This document shows, in pieces, positions 1 through 6,688 of a DNA stretch of 33,139 bases; the stretch's first letter is position 1; each line of letters opens with the position of its first letter. Origin of the DNA: Parvularculales bacterium. GTDB lineage: Bacteria; Pseudomonadota; Alphaproteobacteria; JAPOUT01; JBAJNM01. Below the pieces are notes generated by a model. That model was not told the DNA's origin. It did no database searches and saw only the letters and a program-made list of their open reading frames with translations. The stretch spans positions 1-33,139 of the forward strand of contig JBAJNM010000020.1 of the NCBI GenBank assembly GCA_036881865.1. The letters run 5' to 3'. A program made the position numbers and the translations under genes.

Positions 1-459
1 AACCCGGCTGCCCGCCGCCTCCAATTGTTGAAATGCACGTATCATGCCGATTACCGTGCCGAGCAGACCCAACAAAGGTGCTACGTTGCCGATTACCTCA
101 AGCCAGCGGAAATAGCCCTGCAAGGCATCCAGTTCATTTTGTCCGGTGCGGCTCATTTCCTCCATGACATCTTCATCCTGTCCGCCGGCGTGTCTGGCCC
201 GCAAGCCCGAGGCCAAAACCTGCGCAACGGGTGCCGGATGGCTGCCAAAAAAGCGCATGCCATGCTCATTGCCGTTCTTCTCTACAAGAGAGAGCCCCTG
301 ATGTATGATAGGATTACCGCCCAAAGGCGAGCGCCAAAACTGATAGAGTTTCAAGACGATAATGGCCAGCGATAACACCGACAGGCACAGCAGGATGGCG
401 ACAATGGGACCTCCTTTTTCAAGAAGAGCCACACCTTCAAAAACCGATTGAAAAAACAT
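1..459 (-). CDS. MotA/TolQ/ExbB proton channel family protein (3' end outside window)
   Basis: This is the first 153 codons of an inner-membrane proton-channel protein of the TolQ/ExbB kind. These proteins use the proton motive force, together with a TolR/ExbD partner, for outer-membrane integrity or TonB-dependent uptake. The start is ATG at 459-457, preceded on the minus strand by AGGTGA about eight bases upstream. Residues about 16-40 form the first membrane helix (GGPIVAILLCLSVLSLAIIV). The stretch near residues 130-147 (VAPLLGLLGTVIGMIRAF) is the conserved TolQ/ExbB/MotA core, where the second helix begins. The reading frame stays open to the window edge, so the third helix and the TolR/ExbD partner, if present, lie outside. 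TolQ and ExbB cannot be told apart from this part, so no symbol is given. The start region is copied twice more just upstream. Confidence 0.93.
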   Translation of the reverse strand, partial: MFFQSVFEGVALLEKGGPIVAILLCLSVLSLAIIVLKLYQFWRSPLGGNPIIHQGLSLVEKNGNEHGMRFFGSHPAPVAQVLASGLRARHAGGQDEDVMEEMSRTGQNELDALQGYFRWLEVIGNVAPLLGLLGTVIGMIRAFQQLEAAGSRV

Positions 460-845
460 GAGCGAATTTCACCTAAACACGACAGATATTTTATTATCCG
501 CTACAGGATACGGTACTTTAAACCCTGCCGCAAACGGTGCTTATTTTCCAGAAGAACCACACTCTCTCTCCGGAACTGATTGAAAAAAACATGAGCGAAT
601 TTCACCTAAACACGACAGATACTTTATTATCCGCTACAGGATACGGCACTTTATATGGCGCTGCACACCCTGCCGCAACTGGCGCTTATTTTCCAGAAGA
701 ACCACACCCTCTCTCCAGAACTGATTGAAAAAAACATGAGCGAATTTCACCTAAACACTACAGATACTTTATTATTCGCTACAGGATACGGCACTTTATA
801 TGGCGCTGCATATGGCGCTACACACCCTGCCGCAAACGGCACTTA
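414..845. repeat. Three tandem imperfect copies of the tolQ/exbB start region
   Basis: The spacer between the proton-channel gene and threonine ammonia-lyase consists of three consecutive related units at about 414-540, 541-685 and 686-845. Each carries GAATTTCACCTAAACAC and CGCTACAGGATACGG in the same order. Copy 1 includes the real start codon and first codons of the minus-strand gene. Copies 2 and 3 repeat the AGGTGA ribosome site and ATG (592-590 and 737-735), but have seven A:T pairs where copy 1 has six, so their minus-strand frames shift and stop after 24 and 28 codons. Unit 3 also has an internal 12-base duplication (TATGGCGCTGCA, then TATGGCGCTACA). Open plus-strand frames of 36-45 codons beginning MSEFHLNTTD also run through the units, without a convincing ribosome site. 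Serial slippage or unequal exchange is the simplest origin. Confidence 0.9.
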
Positions 846-870
846 ATCAGCGCTCAGGGGAGGTTTCACC

Positions 871-2094
871 ATGCCCGTTACTCCGGATGATATAAAACAG
901 GCCGCCCGCCTCATAGAGGGGTCCGTTATCCGCACGCCTCTTGTTTATGGCGATGCCCTCTCGCGCCGTCTTGGCACCGGGATCTGGGTCAAGCATGAAA
1001 ACATGCAGCTGACCCATTCCTTCAAGGCGCGTGGCGCGCTGGTTAAGTTGCTCTCTTTATCTGAAGAGGAACGCAAGCGCGGGGTTATTGCCATGTCGGC
1101 GGGCAATCATGCGCAGGCGGTGGCCCTTCATGCCCAACGGCTGAACATCCCTGCCCTTATCGTCATGCCGGAGACGACGCCTATCGTGAAAATTAAAGAG
1201 ACGGAGGCTTTTGGCGCGCAGATTGTTCTGGACGGCGAAACCCTCGCCGAGTCCCAGGTCAGGGCGGAGAAGATTGCCGGTGAACAGGGTCTGACACTGG
1301 TGCCGCCTTATGATGATGACGCCATTATCGCCGGACAAGGCACTCTCGCGCTGGAAATGCTGGAGGATAACCCCGACCTTGATATTATCGTCGTGCCTAT
1401 CGGCGGGGGCGGCCTGATTTCCGGCGTGAGTATTGCGGCCAAAGCAATCAAGCCGGACATTACGATCATTGGTGTGGAGGCGGCGCTTTATCCGTCCATG
1501 TCCGGCGCTCTTAAGGGAGAAGCCGCCGTTTGCGGCGGACAAACCCTCGCGGAAGGCATCGCCGTTAAAAATGTCACGCCGCGCACCGTCGAGGCCGTCC
1601 GCGCTCATGTGGCGGAGATTGTGGTGGTCGATGAAGAAACGCTGGAGCGCGCCATTTATCTGTTTCTCAATGAGCACAAGACACTGGCGGAAGGTGCCGG
1701 TGCGGCGGGGCTGGCCGCCATGCTCAGCAGGCCGGATTTATTTGACGGCAAGAAAACGGGGCTCGTGTTGTGTGGCGGCAATATGGACACGCGTATTCTG
1801 GCGTCGGTTATCTTCCGGAGTCTGGGACGGGAGAAGCAGATTATATCGCTCCGCATCGAGATTTCAGACCGTCCGGGCGAACTGGGACGTGTTGCCGGAC
1901 TTATCGGCAATGGGCGGGGTAACATCGTGGAAGTCTCGCACCGCCGTCTGTTTCTTGATATTCCGGCGCGGCAATCAATGCTGGATATGATGATAGAAAC
2001 GCGCGGTGTGGAACATGCTCAGGAGATTATCTCCATTCTGGAGAAGGATGGACTGACCGTTCGTGTTCTGGAATCCTACGGGGCAAGCTCCTGA
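871..2094 (+). CDS. ilvA: Threonine ammonia-lyase (threonine dehydratase), single ACT domain
   Basis: PLP-dependent deamination of L-threonine to 2-oxobutanoate, the first step of isoleucine synthesis, or catabolic if it is the TdcB type. The 407-residue protein shows the fold-type II PLP lysine in the motif HSFKARGA (about residues 50-57), the substrate loop SAGNHAQ (about 75-81), and the glycine-rich phosphate-binding GGGGL near 178. The C-terminal 80 residues read as one ACT domain (LRIEISDRPGELGRV). One ACT domain and about 400 residues match the shorter ilvA/tdcB family rather than the 500-residue E. coli IlvA with two. The start is ATG with AGGGGAGG about nine bases upstream. Its end overlaps the convergent flavin reductase gene by 19 bases. 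The upstream spacer is the threefold repeat, so any promoter must lie within or beside it. Confidence 0.95.
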   Translation: MPVTPDDIKQAARLIEGSVIRTPLVYGDALSRRLGTGIWVKHENMQLTHSFKARGALVKLLSLSEEERKRGVIAMSAGNHAQAVALHAQRLNIPALIVMPETTPIVKIKETEAFGAQIVLDGETLAESQVRAEKIAGEQGLTLVPPYDDDAIIAGQGTLALEMLEDNPDLDIIVVPIGGGGLISGVSIAAKAIKPDITIIGVEAALYPSMSGALKGEAAVCGGQTLAEGIAVKNVTPRTVEAVRAHVAEIVVVDEETLERAIYLFLNEHKTLAEGAGAAGLAAMLSRPDLFDGKKTGLVLCGGNMDTRILASVIFRSLGREKQIISLRIEISDRPGELGRVAGLIGNGRGNIVEVSHRRLFLDIPARQSMLDMMIETRGVEHAQEIISILEKDGLTVRVLESYGASS

Positions 2095-2570
2095 TAATCA
2101 CCGGCATGATAGACAAGCGGTACGCCGCCCGCGCTCATGCCAAAATCAAGCACATGGCCGATGATAATAATATGATCTCCGGCCTCGTCGCGGGCGTGAA
2201 CCTTGCAGTCAAACCAGGCAAACGCATCCTCAAGAACCGGCGAGCCATGTTTGCCGTTGGTGAAATTAAGTCCCTCAAGCCCGTGATTGCCTATCCGCGA
2301 TAATTTCACGGACAAATGTTCATGATGGCTTTTCAATATGTTCACCGCAAAATGTGTGGCCACGGTAAAGGCCGGCAGCGTGTCTGACTGTTTGTCCACA
2401 CACCACAACACAAGAGGCGGTTCAAGAGAAACCGACGAAAAAGAATTAACGGTAAGCCCCAACGGCTCAAACCCCGCAGGCGCAGAGGAGACAACCGCAA
2501 CGCCTGTCGTAAACCGGCCCAGAGCATCTCTGAACAGGCGACGGGTTTTATCATCTTGTGGCTGAGTCAT
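2076..2570 (-). CDS. Flavin reductase family protein (FMN-binding split barrel)
   Basis: A 164-residue protein of the HpaC/NtaB-like flavin reductase family. These enzymes reduce free FMN or FAD with NAD(P)H and usually supply a two-component monooxygenase. The family pattern is clear: RDALGRFTTGVAVV near the N-terminus, GLTVNSFSSVSLEPPLVLWCV at about 38-58 (flavin phosphate region), HFAVNIL near 88, and the C-terminal IIIGHV...PLVYHAGDY. No oxygenase partner is in the window. The start at 2570 lacks a strong Shine-Dalgarno sequence. The gene is convergent with ilvA and overlaps its last 19 bases. Its start region is imperfectly repeated 46 bases upstream. The physiological substrate pathway cannot be inferred. 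Confidence 0.9.
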   Translation of the reverse strand: MTQPQDDKTRRLFRDALGRFTTGVAVVSSAPAGFEPLGLTVNSFSSVSLEPPLVLWCVDKQSDTLPAFTVATHFAVNILKSHHEHLSVKLSRIGNHGLEGLNFTNGKHGSPVLEDAFAWFDCKVHARDEAGDHIIIIGHVLDFGMSAGGVPLVYHAGDYQELAP

Positions 2571-2652
2571 TTTTTATACCCAGAACTGAATACGGGAGTT
2601 CGTATGGTTGACTCATTATTATATACCCAGATGCCGATACAGGGAGCCGATG
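2563..2652. repeat. Imperfect tandem duplication at the flavin reductase start
   Basis: Two about 44-base units (2563-2606 and 2609-2652) share TGA(G/C)TCATT, then TATACCCAGA, then GATAC or AATAC, then GGGAG and a final ATG. Copy 1 includes the flavin reductase start codon. Copy 2 has an equivalent ATG at 2616-2614, whose frame begins Met-Ser-Gln-Pro (compare Met-Thr-Gln-Pro in the gene). It is out of frame and stops after 21 codons, inside the gene. Identity is roughly three quarters with small indels, so this is weaker than the tolQ array. Confidence 0.5.
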
Positions 2653-2830
2653 AAGCCCTTTTTTAATAGTGACACCTCCCTTACAGAGGGAGACCTGTTG
2701 AACCGGTCTTTCCCGAACCTATCAACGCCACGCCGGAAGACCCGTAATTTCTGCAAAAACATAGGAAAAACATGGTTTAAGCCGGATAACATCATTGTGA
2801 GTTTATGTGAAGTGCTCTCATACGGGTATT

Positions 2831-2839
2831 TGGTATAGT
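2831..2839 (+). promoter_or_regulatory. Possible extended -10 promoter for the small secreted-protein gene
   Basis: TGGTATAGT matches an extended -10 element (TGnTATAAT with one mismatch). No good -35 is present at the usual distance. If used, the transcript would start near 2846 and have a leader of about 165 bases that contains the three hairpins at 2901-2990. The rest of 2653-2900 holds a six-pair hairpin (2676-2692, CTCCCT/AGGGAG) overlapping a weaker one (2691-2709), and no ORF I can support. Confidence 0.3.
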
Positions 2840-2900
2840 GACAATCAATGGACAACCGAATCTTTGGCATCAGGACTTTAAGAGTCGGGTATTAACAAAA

Positions 2901-2990
2901 GAAGACAGCGCGGCCGGAGGCCGACCTGTCTTCCGGATCAAAGCTCAGCCGCAGGCTGCTGTTGAGTATAACGAAACTCCCCGTAAGGGG
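2901..2990 (+). promoter_or_regulatory. Structured leader: three consecutive hairpins before a small gene
   Basis: Hairpin 1 (2901-2933) pairs GAAGACAG with CTGTCTTC and contains an inner CGGCC/GGCCG stem. Hairpin 2 (about 2944-2966) pairs CAGCC with GGCTG, or alternatively CTCA with TGAG around it. Hairpin 3 (2979-2990) is CCCC-GTAA-GGGG, a GNRA-type tetraloop. The ribosome site AAAGGAG follows seven bases later and the gene starts at 3010. None is followed by a T-run in the plus direction, so they do not look like simple terminators. Hairpin 1 read on the minus strand is followed by TTTTGTT, but no minus-strand gene feeds it. I recognise no riboswitch class. Confidence 0.45.
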
Positions 2991-3009
2991 TATTAAAAGG
3001 AGACAGACT

Positions 3010-3285
3010 ATGAAGACTTTAACAACCTTTGCCTTCGCAACGTTGATGGCTTTTGCTTTTGGCAGCCCTGCTCAGGCCGGTGATGTGTTTGAATGTGAAC
3101 CGGGCGGTTTCTTATGGTGCGAATATGAAATTGACCGTTCGGACGCTAATGAATTACTTGAAGAACTGGTCTTTATCTCGCCGGCTTATGCAATCGGTGA
3201 CTTAGGCTCCTGCGTCTTTGCAGAGTGCGCGGGCCGTGAGGACGAATATATCGGAGACTTTCTTCTGCCTGCCGACGAGCGGTAG
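3010..3285 (+). CDS. Small secreted cysteine-containing protein, unknown function
   Basis: A 91-residue protein that I do not recognise. The start is ATG at 3010 with AAAGGAG eight bases upstream; an in-frame TTG at 2962 has no ribosome site and would sit inside the leader hairpins. Residues 1-24 form a typical Sec signal peptide: a lysine near the N-terminus, a hydrophobic core rich in Ala and Phe, and a likely cleavage after AQA. The mature part of about 67 residues is acidic and has four cysteines, in CEPGGFLWC and CVFAEC, which could form two disulfides in the periplasm. It is followed by a strong intrinsic terminator, so it is probably transcribed alone behind its structured leader. A periplasmic or secreted role is inferred only from the signal peptide. 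Confidence 0.75.
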   Translation: MKTLTTFAFATLMAFAFGSPAQAGDVFECEPGGFLWCEYEIDRSDANELLEELVFISPAYAIGDLGSCVFAECAGREDEYIGDFLLPADER

Positions 3286-3319
3286 ACGCAACGATTGCAA
3301 ACACCAAACTGACAAAACA

Positions 3320-3354
3320 ACGGCAGGCCACAACATCCGGTCTGCCGTTTTTTT
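3320..3354 (+). terminator. Rho-independent terminator
   Basis: Stem ACGGCAG/CTGCCGT (outer pairs at 3320-3326 and 3342-3348), with further pairing inside, followed directly by seven T residues. It lies 35 bases after the stop codon of the small secreted protein and separates it from the binding-protein gene. Confidence 0.9.
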
Positions 3355-3378
3355 GTCCGAAAAATTTAATTGGTGAAA

Positions 3379-3433
3379 ACCGGCCGGTATGTGTGTAGGA
3401 TTCCGGAAATTCCCGGTTAATATCGTATATAAT
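3379..3433 (+). promoter_or_regulatory. Candidate promoter/operator of the betaine-type binding protein gene
   Basis: A perfect -10 hexamer TATAAT lies at 3428-3433, about 50 bases before the start codon. A convincing -35 is missing, which would fit activator-dependent transcription. The 10-base perfect palindrome ACCGGCCGGT (3379-3388) and the partly symmetric TTCCGGAA (3401-3408) lie just upstream and could be regulator sites. The assignment rests on position and sequence shape only. Confidence 0.35.
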
Positions 3434-3481
3434 CATCTTAATTAGTCCTTGGAAAATCCACCAAAGAGGAGGGATAAGCTG

Positions 3482-4522
3482 ATGAGAGCTTTTACCATCA
3501 TTTTAGGAAGATTAAGGGTTCTGGTGTTTCCGGTGCTTGCCGCCGTGGCATTTATTCCTTCAACGCAACAGGCAATGGCTCAAACCGAGTCCCGGGCCGG
3601 TTGCGGAAAAGTGACGATAGCCGAGATGAGTTGGGATTCAGGATCCATTCTCGCCAACGTAGAAAGCATCATCCTCTCGGAAGGGTATGGCTGTGACACG
3701 GAACTCGTACCGGGCGATACGGTGCCTACCGTGACGTCCATGGCAGAAAAGGCCGAGCCCGATTTTGCTCCTGAAATGGGAATTAACTCCGTGCGTGAGA
3801 TCGTAGAGAAAGCCGTAGAACAGGGCGTTATTAAAGTCGCCGGCCAGGTTTATTCCGGGGGTTCCATAGAAGCCTGGTGGATTCCCCGATATGTCGTCGA
3901 TGAGCACCCCGAACTCACAACCATAGAGGCCGTTCTTGCCCGCCCTGACCTTTTTCCGGATAAAGAAGACCCCGGCAAAGGCCGCTTTTATACCTGTCCG
4001 GCAGGCTGGGCGTGTCAAATCATCGACAAAAATCTGGCCAAGGCCTACGGGTTTGAGGAGGCCGGTTTCAACCTTTTTGACCCGGGGTCAGGTGAAGGGC
4101 TGGCCGGGGCCATCGCCAAGGCCTATGAGCGCCGGCAACCTATTTTTGCCTATTACTGGACTCCGACCCCTTTGCTTAGCAGATATGAGATGGTCGAACT
4201 GAAAGGGGCACCGCATGATCCTGACAGCTGGGCCTGTGCAAGCAAAATAGATTGCCCGAACCCGCAAAAGAACATGTATCCGGAGTCTGTCGTTGTAAAA
4301 CTTGTTTCTTCCGCTTTTGCAGACAGGGCTCCGGAGGCATTTGAGTTTATCTCCCGCGTTTCCATGACCAGCGACGAGATTAACTCAATTCTAATCTGGA
4401 AAGAGGATCATCAGGCAACGCCGTATGAGACGGCCCTATATTTTCTTGAGAAATATGAATATCTCTGGAGTGTCTGGGTATCTGACAGCAGCGTCGTTCA
4501 AAAAGTGAAAGCAAGCTTGTAG
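3482..4522 (+). CDS. OpuAC-type (glycine betaine/choline/proline) periplasmic binding protein, orphan
   Basis: A 346-residue substrate-binding protein of the glycine betaine ABC transporter (OpuAC/ProX-like) family. The ATG at 3482 has GAGGAGGG about nine bases upstream; an in-frame ATG at 3449 precedes that site and would spoil the signal peptide. Residues 1-34 are a Sec signal peptide ending about AMAQ. The mature protein starts with the family's opening strand (KVTIAEMSWDSG), then PGDTVPTVTSM, and has many aromatic residues suited to an aromatic cage for a quaternary amine (EAWWIP, YYWTPTPL, SWAC). Six cysteines in the mature part suggest disulfides. No permease or ATPase gene is next to it, so it either feeds a transporter encoded elsewhere or has a sensing role. 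Specificity for betaine over choline or proline cannot be settled here. Confidence 0.85.
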   Translation: MRAFTIILGRLRVLVFPVLAAVAFIPSTQQAMAQTESRAGCGKVTIAEMSWDSGSILANVESIILSEGYGCDTELVPGDTVPTVTSMAEKAEPDFAPEMGINSVREIVEKAVEQGVIKVAGQVYSGGSIEAWWIPRYVVDEHPELTTIEAVLARPDLFPDKEDPGKGRFYTCPAGWACQIIDKNLAKAYGFEEAGFNLFDPGSGEGLAGAIAKAYERRQPIFAYYWTPTPLLSRYEMVELKGAPHDPDSWACASKIDCPNPQKNMYPESVVVKLVSSAFADRAPEAFEFISRVSMTSDEINSILIWKEDHQATPYETALYFLEKYEYLWSVWVSDSSVVQKVKASL

Positions 4523-4593
4523 AGGGTTTTTGTATACCCGGAGCCGGGACGTTGTTGACCTGCGGAGCGCACCGTGATTTCGGTGATGCTCAT

Positions 4594-4622
4594 TTGACAG
4601 ATAAAAAAGGGACCATTGCATT
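4594..4622 (+). promoter_or_regulatory. Possible promoter upstream of the anion transporter gene
   Basis: A perfect -35 hexamer TTGACA (4594-4599) is followed after 17 bases by TGCATT (4617-4622), a poor -10. It lies 25 bases before the transporter start. The gap 4523-4647 otherwise shows only a weak CACCG/CGGTG hairpin after the binding-protein gene. Confidence 0.28.
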
Positions 4623-4647
4623 GTGTTCGCCATGATATGATGCGCCC

Positions 4648-6501
4648 ATGGACATGTTCACTGATTATCCATGGCAAATATGGGGCGTTTACGGTGTCAT
4701 CATAGCCGCCATCACCGGTTATGTTCTCAACCGTATAGATATGGCGCTGGTTTCACTGTGCGCCGTTATCGCCCTTCTGGCCCTGTTTCAGTTTTTCCCC
4801 CTGCCTGATGCCACCGGCACACCGGTGGTGACCATGACTTCCATTCTGTCGGGATTTGCCCATCCGGCGCTCATGTCCGTGCTGGCCCTGCTGGTTATCG
4901 GGCAAGCCCTCTATCAATCAGATGCCCTGAACGCTGCGACGAACATGCTAACGCGTTATGGCGTCCGCCATCCGCACCTTGTGCTGCTGGGGTTATTCAT
5001 AACCGCCATGCTCGTCAGTGCGTTTTTGAACAACACGCCTGTGGTTATTATTTTCATCCCGATTTTGGCGGCGCTTGCACGGCGTATGGATATACCCACA
5101 AGCCGGGTCATGATGCCCCTGAGTTTCCTGTGCATCCTTGGCGGCATGACAACTCTTATCGGCTCGTCAACCAACATGCTGGCGGCAGGTTCGGCCGAAG
5201 CCTCAGGTATGGACCCTATCGGTTTCTTTGACTTCGCGCTGCCCGGTCTTGTGCTGGCAGGGGCCGGGGGTCTTTACATGTTCTGCGCCGCACCCTTTTT
5301 GTTGCCCAACCGTCAGGAAGACGACAACGACTCCTCCGATGAGGGCAATACCGGTGGCCGGCAATATATCGCGCAAATCCATATCAATGCCAGACACAGG
5401 CTCATCGGTGAGGTCATCACCGCCGGTACAACGCCGGATTTAAAAAACATCACCATCCGCTCAATCCGGCGTGGTGAGCGAACAATCTTACCGCCCTTTG
5501 ACGGAGAGACTCTCATGCAGGGCGATATTCTGCTTATCGCCGCAACACGGCAAACTCTCGCAGAAACCCTGAAATCACGTGACGGCATTTTCAAAAGCCT
5601 GATCAATGTCTCCCTCTATGCCGGAGACGAGTCACAACAGGATCAACTGTCCCTCACGGAAACCGTCGTAGCCCCCGGTTCCCGCATGGCGGAGCGCACC
5701 GTCGAGCAAATCTCTTTCTATCATGAGACCGAATGCTTTCTGCTTGGCATTCAAAGACGTCACCGGATGTTACGACTGCCCATGGATGACATTCGCCTGA
5801 AAGCAGGTGACGTGTTGCTGGTGATGGGAACACGCGACGCTATTCAAGGCTTACGCCACAGCCGGGATTTGCTACTGATGGAGTGGTCAACGGAAGAGGT
5901 TCCCGACAACAACAAGGCCAAACTGGCGCGCCTCATTTTCGGTGTCACCATCGTGATGGCCTCAACCGGCCTTCTTCCTATTGTCGTGGCCGCCGTGGCA
6001 GGGGCTACCGCCATGGTTCTGGCAGGTGTTCTTGACGTTCGTCAGGCGGTCCGCGCTCTTGACGTGCGCATCTATCTGCTTATCGGAGCCTCCCTCGCCA
6101 TGGCGGGTGCCATGCAGGAAACGGGAGGGGCGACACTGTTAGCCACGAGCGCGGTGGCTCTTGTTGAAGGCGCACCCCTGCCCCTTATTCTATCGGCCTT
6201 TTTTCTGCTCATAGCCTTGCTCACCAATGTGCTCAGTAACAATGCCACCGCCGTTCTGTTTGTTCCCATCGCCCTTAATACGGCCCATGACCTCGGCGTT
6301 GACCCCATGGTTTTCGTCTATACCGTAATTCTGGCGGCCAACTGCTCCTTCCTCACTCCCATCGCCTATCAAACCAATCTGCTGGTCATGGCACCCGGCC
6401 ATTACCAGTTTCGCGATTACATCAAACTCGGTCTGCCCCTATTGCTTATCTTATGGGTCGTCTACAGCCTGTTTGCGCCATGGTATTACGGGCTGGTCTA
6501 A
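4648..6501 (+). CDS. SLC13/DASS-type anion transporter with RCK_C (TrkA-C) pair
   Basis: A 617-residue inner-membrane transporter of the ion-transporter superfamily, likely importing a small anion such as sulfate or a dicarboxylate with a cation. About five helices (residues 1-215) include the first conserved half with NNTPVVIIFIPIL (about 128-140) and the hairpin motif GGMTTLIGSSTNML (about 166-179). A cytosolic insert (about 220-415) has the two beta-rich segments typical of TrkA-C regulatory domains (GDILLIAATR and GDVLLVMGTR). The second half repeats the pattern with SNNATAVLFVPIAL near 530 and CSFLTPIAYQTN. This is the YbiR/CitT-like arrangement seen in bacterial proteins with a central RCK_C pair. 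The transported anion cannot be called. The ribosome site is weak. The ATG at 4648 is the only plausible start. Confidence 0.88.
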   Translation: MDMFTDYPWQIWGVYGVIIAAITGYVLNRIDMALVSLCAVIALLALFQFFPLPDATGTPVVTMTSILSGFAHPALMSVLALLVIGQALYQSDALNAATNMLTRYGVRHPHLVLLGLFITAMLVSAFLNNTPVVIIFIPILAALARRMDIPTSRVMMPLSFLCILGGMTTLIGSSTNMLAAGSAEASGMDPIGFFDFALPGLVLAGAGGLYMFCAAPFLLPNRQEDDNDSSDEGNTGGRQYIAQIHINARHRLIGEVITAGTTPDLKNITIRSIRRGERTILPPFDGETLMQGDILLIAATRQTLAETLKSRDGIFKSLINVSLYAGDESQQDQLSLTETVVAPGSRMAERTVEQISFYHETECFLLGIQRRHRMLRLPMDDIRLKAGDVLLVMGTRDAIQGLRHSRDLLLMEWSTEEVPDNNKAKLARLIFGVTIVMASTGLLPIVVAAVAGATAMVLAGVLDVRQAVRALDVRIYLLIGASLAMAGAMQETGGATLLATSAVALVEGAPLPLILSAFFLLIALLTNVLSNNATAVLFVPIALNTAHDLGVDPMVFVYTVILAANCSFLTPIAYQTNLLVMAPGHYQFRDYIKLGLPLLLILWVVYSLFAPWYYGLV

Positions 6502-6688
6502 GCGCCATTACTCCTGCTCCCACCTCCTGGTTCACCTTCCGGTTCACCTGCGGCCTCCCGAGCAAAACTTGACCTTCCGCATAAAATAGTGTCTGCTGAC
6601 GCAGGCAGGAAGGCTGTTAATTCCCGCGAAAACGGCCACTTTTTAAAACAAAATCATACGTCAGGAAATCATAGGCAGGGAATACGTG

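Noticed and set aside
591-846. Plus-strand peptides beginning MSEFHLNTTD in each repeat unit as real genes
   Set aside because: They lie antisense to or within the duplicated tolQ start region, lack a ribosome site, and the in-frame length differences come from a 12-base duplication that keeps frame by chance. Kept only as a point in the repeat finding.
1057-1677. Long minus-strand open frame inside threonine ammonia-lyase
   Set aside because: It is antisense to a clear enzyme gene and its translation has no recognisable domain; a codon-bias shadow.
2608-2870. Open frames of 76-83 codons on both strands in the spacer after flavin reductase
   Set aside because: They cross hairpins and the imperfect repeat, have no ribosome site and match no family. 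I treat the stretch as non-coding.
4531-4555. TATACCCGGAGC as a third copy of the TATACCCAGA repeat at 2575-2635
   Set aside because: The shared word is too short and the flanks do not align.
5900-6400. Minus-strand frames in the anion transporter gene
   Set aside because: Shadows of a membrane protein gene; they have no independent signals.
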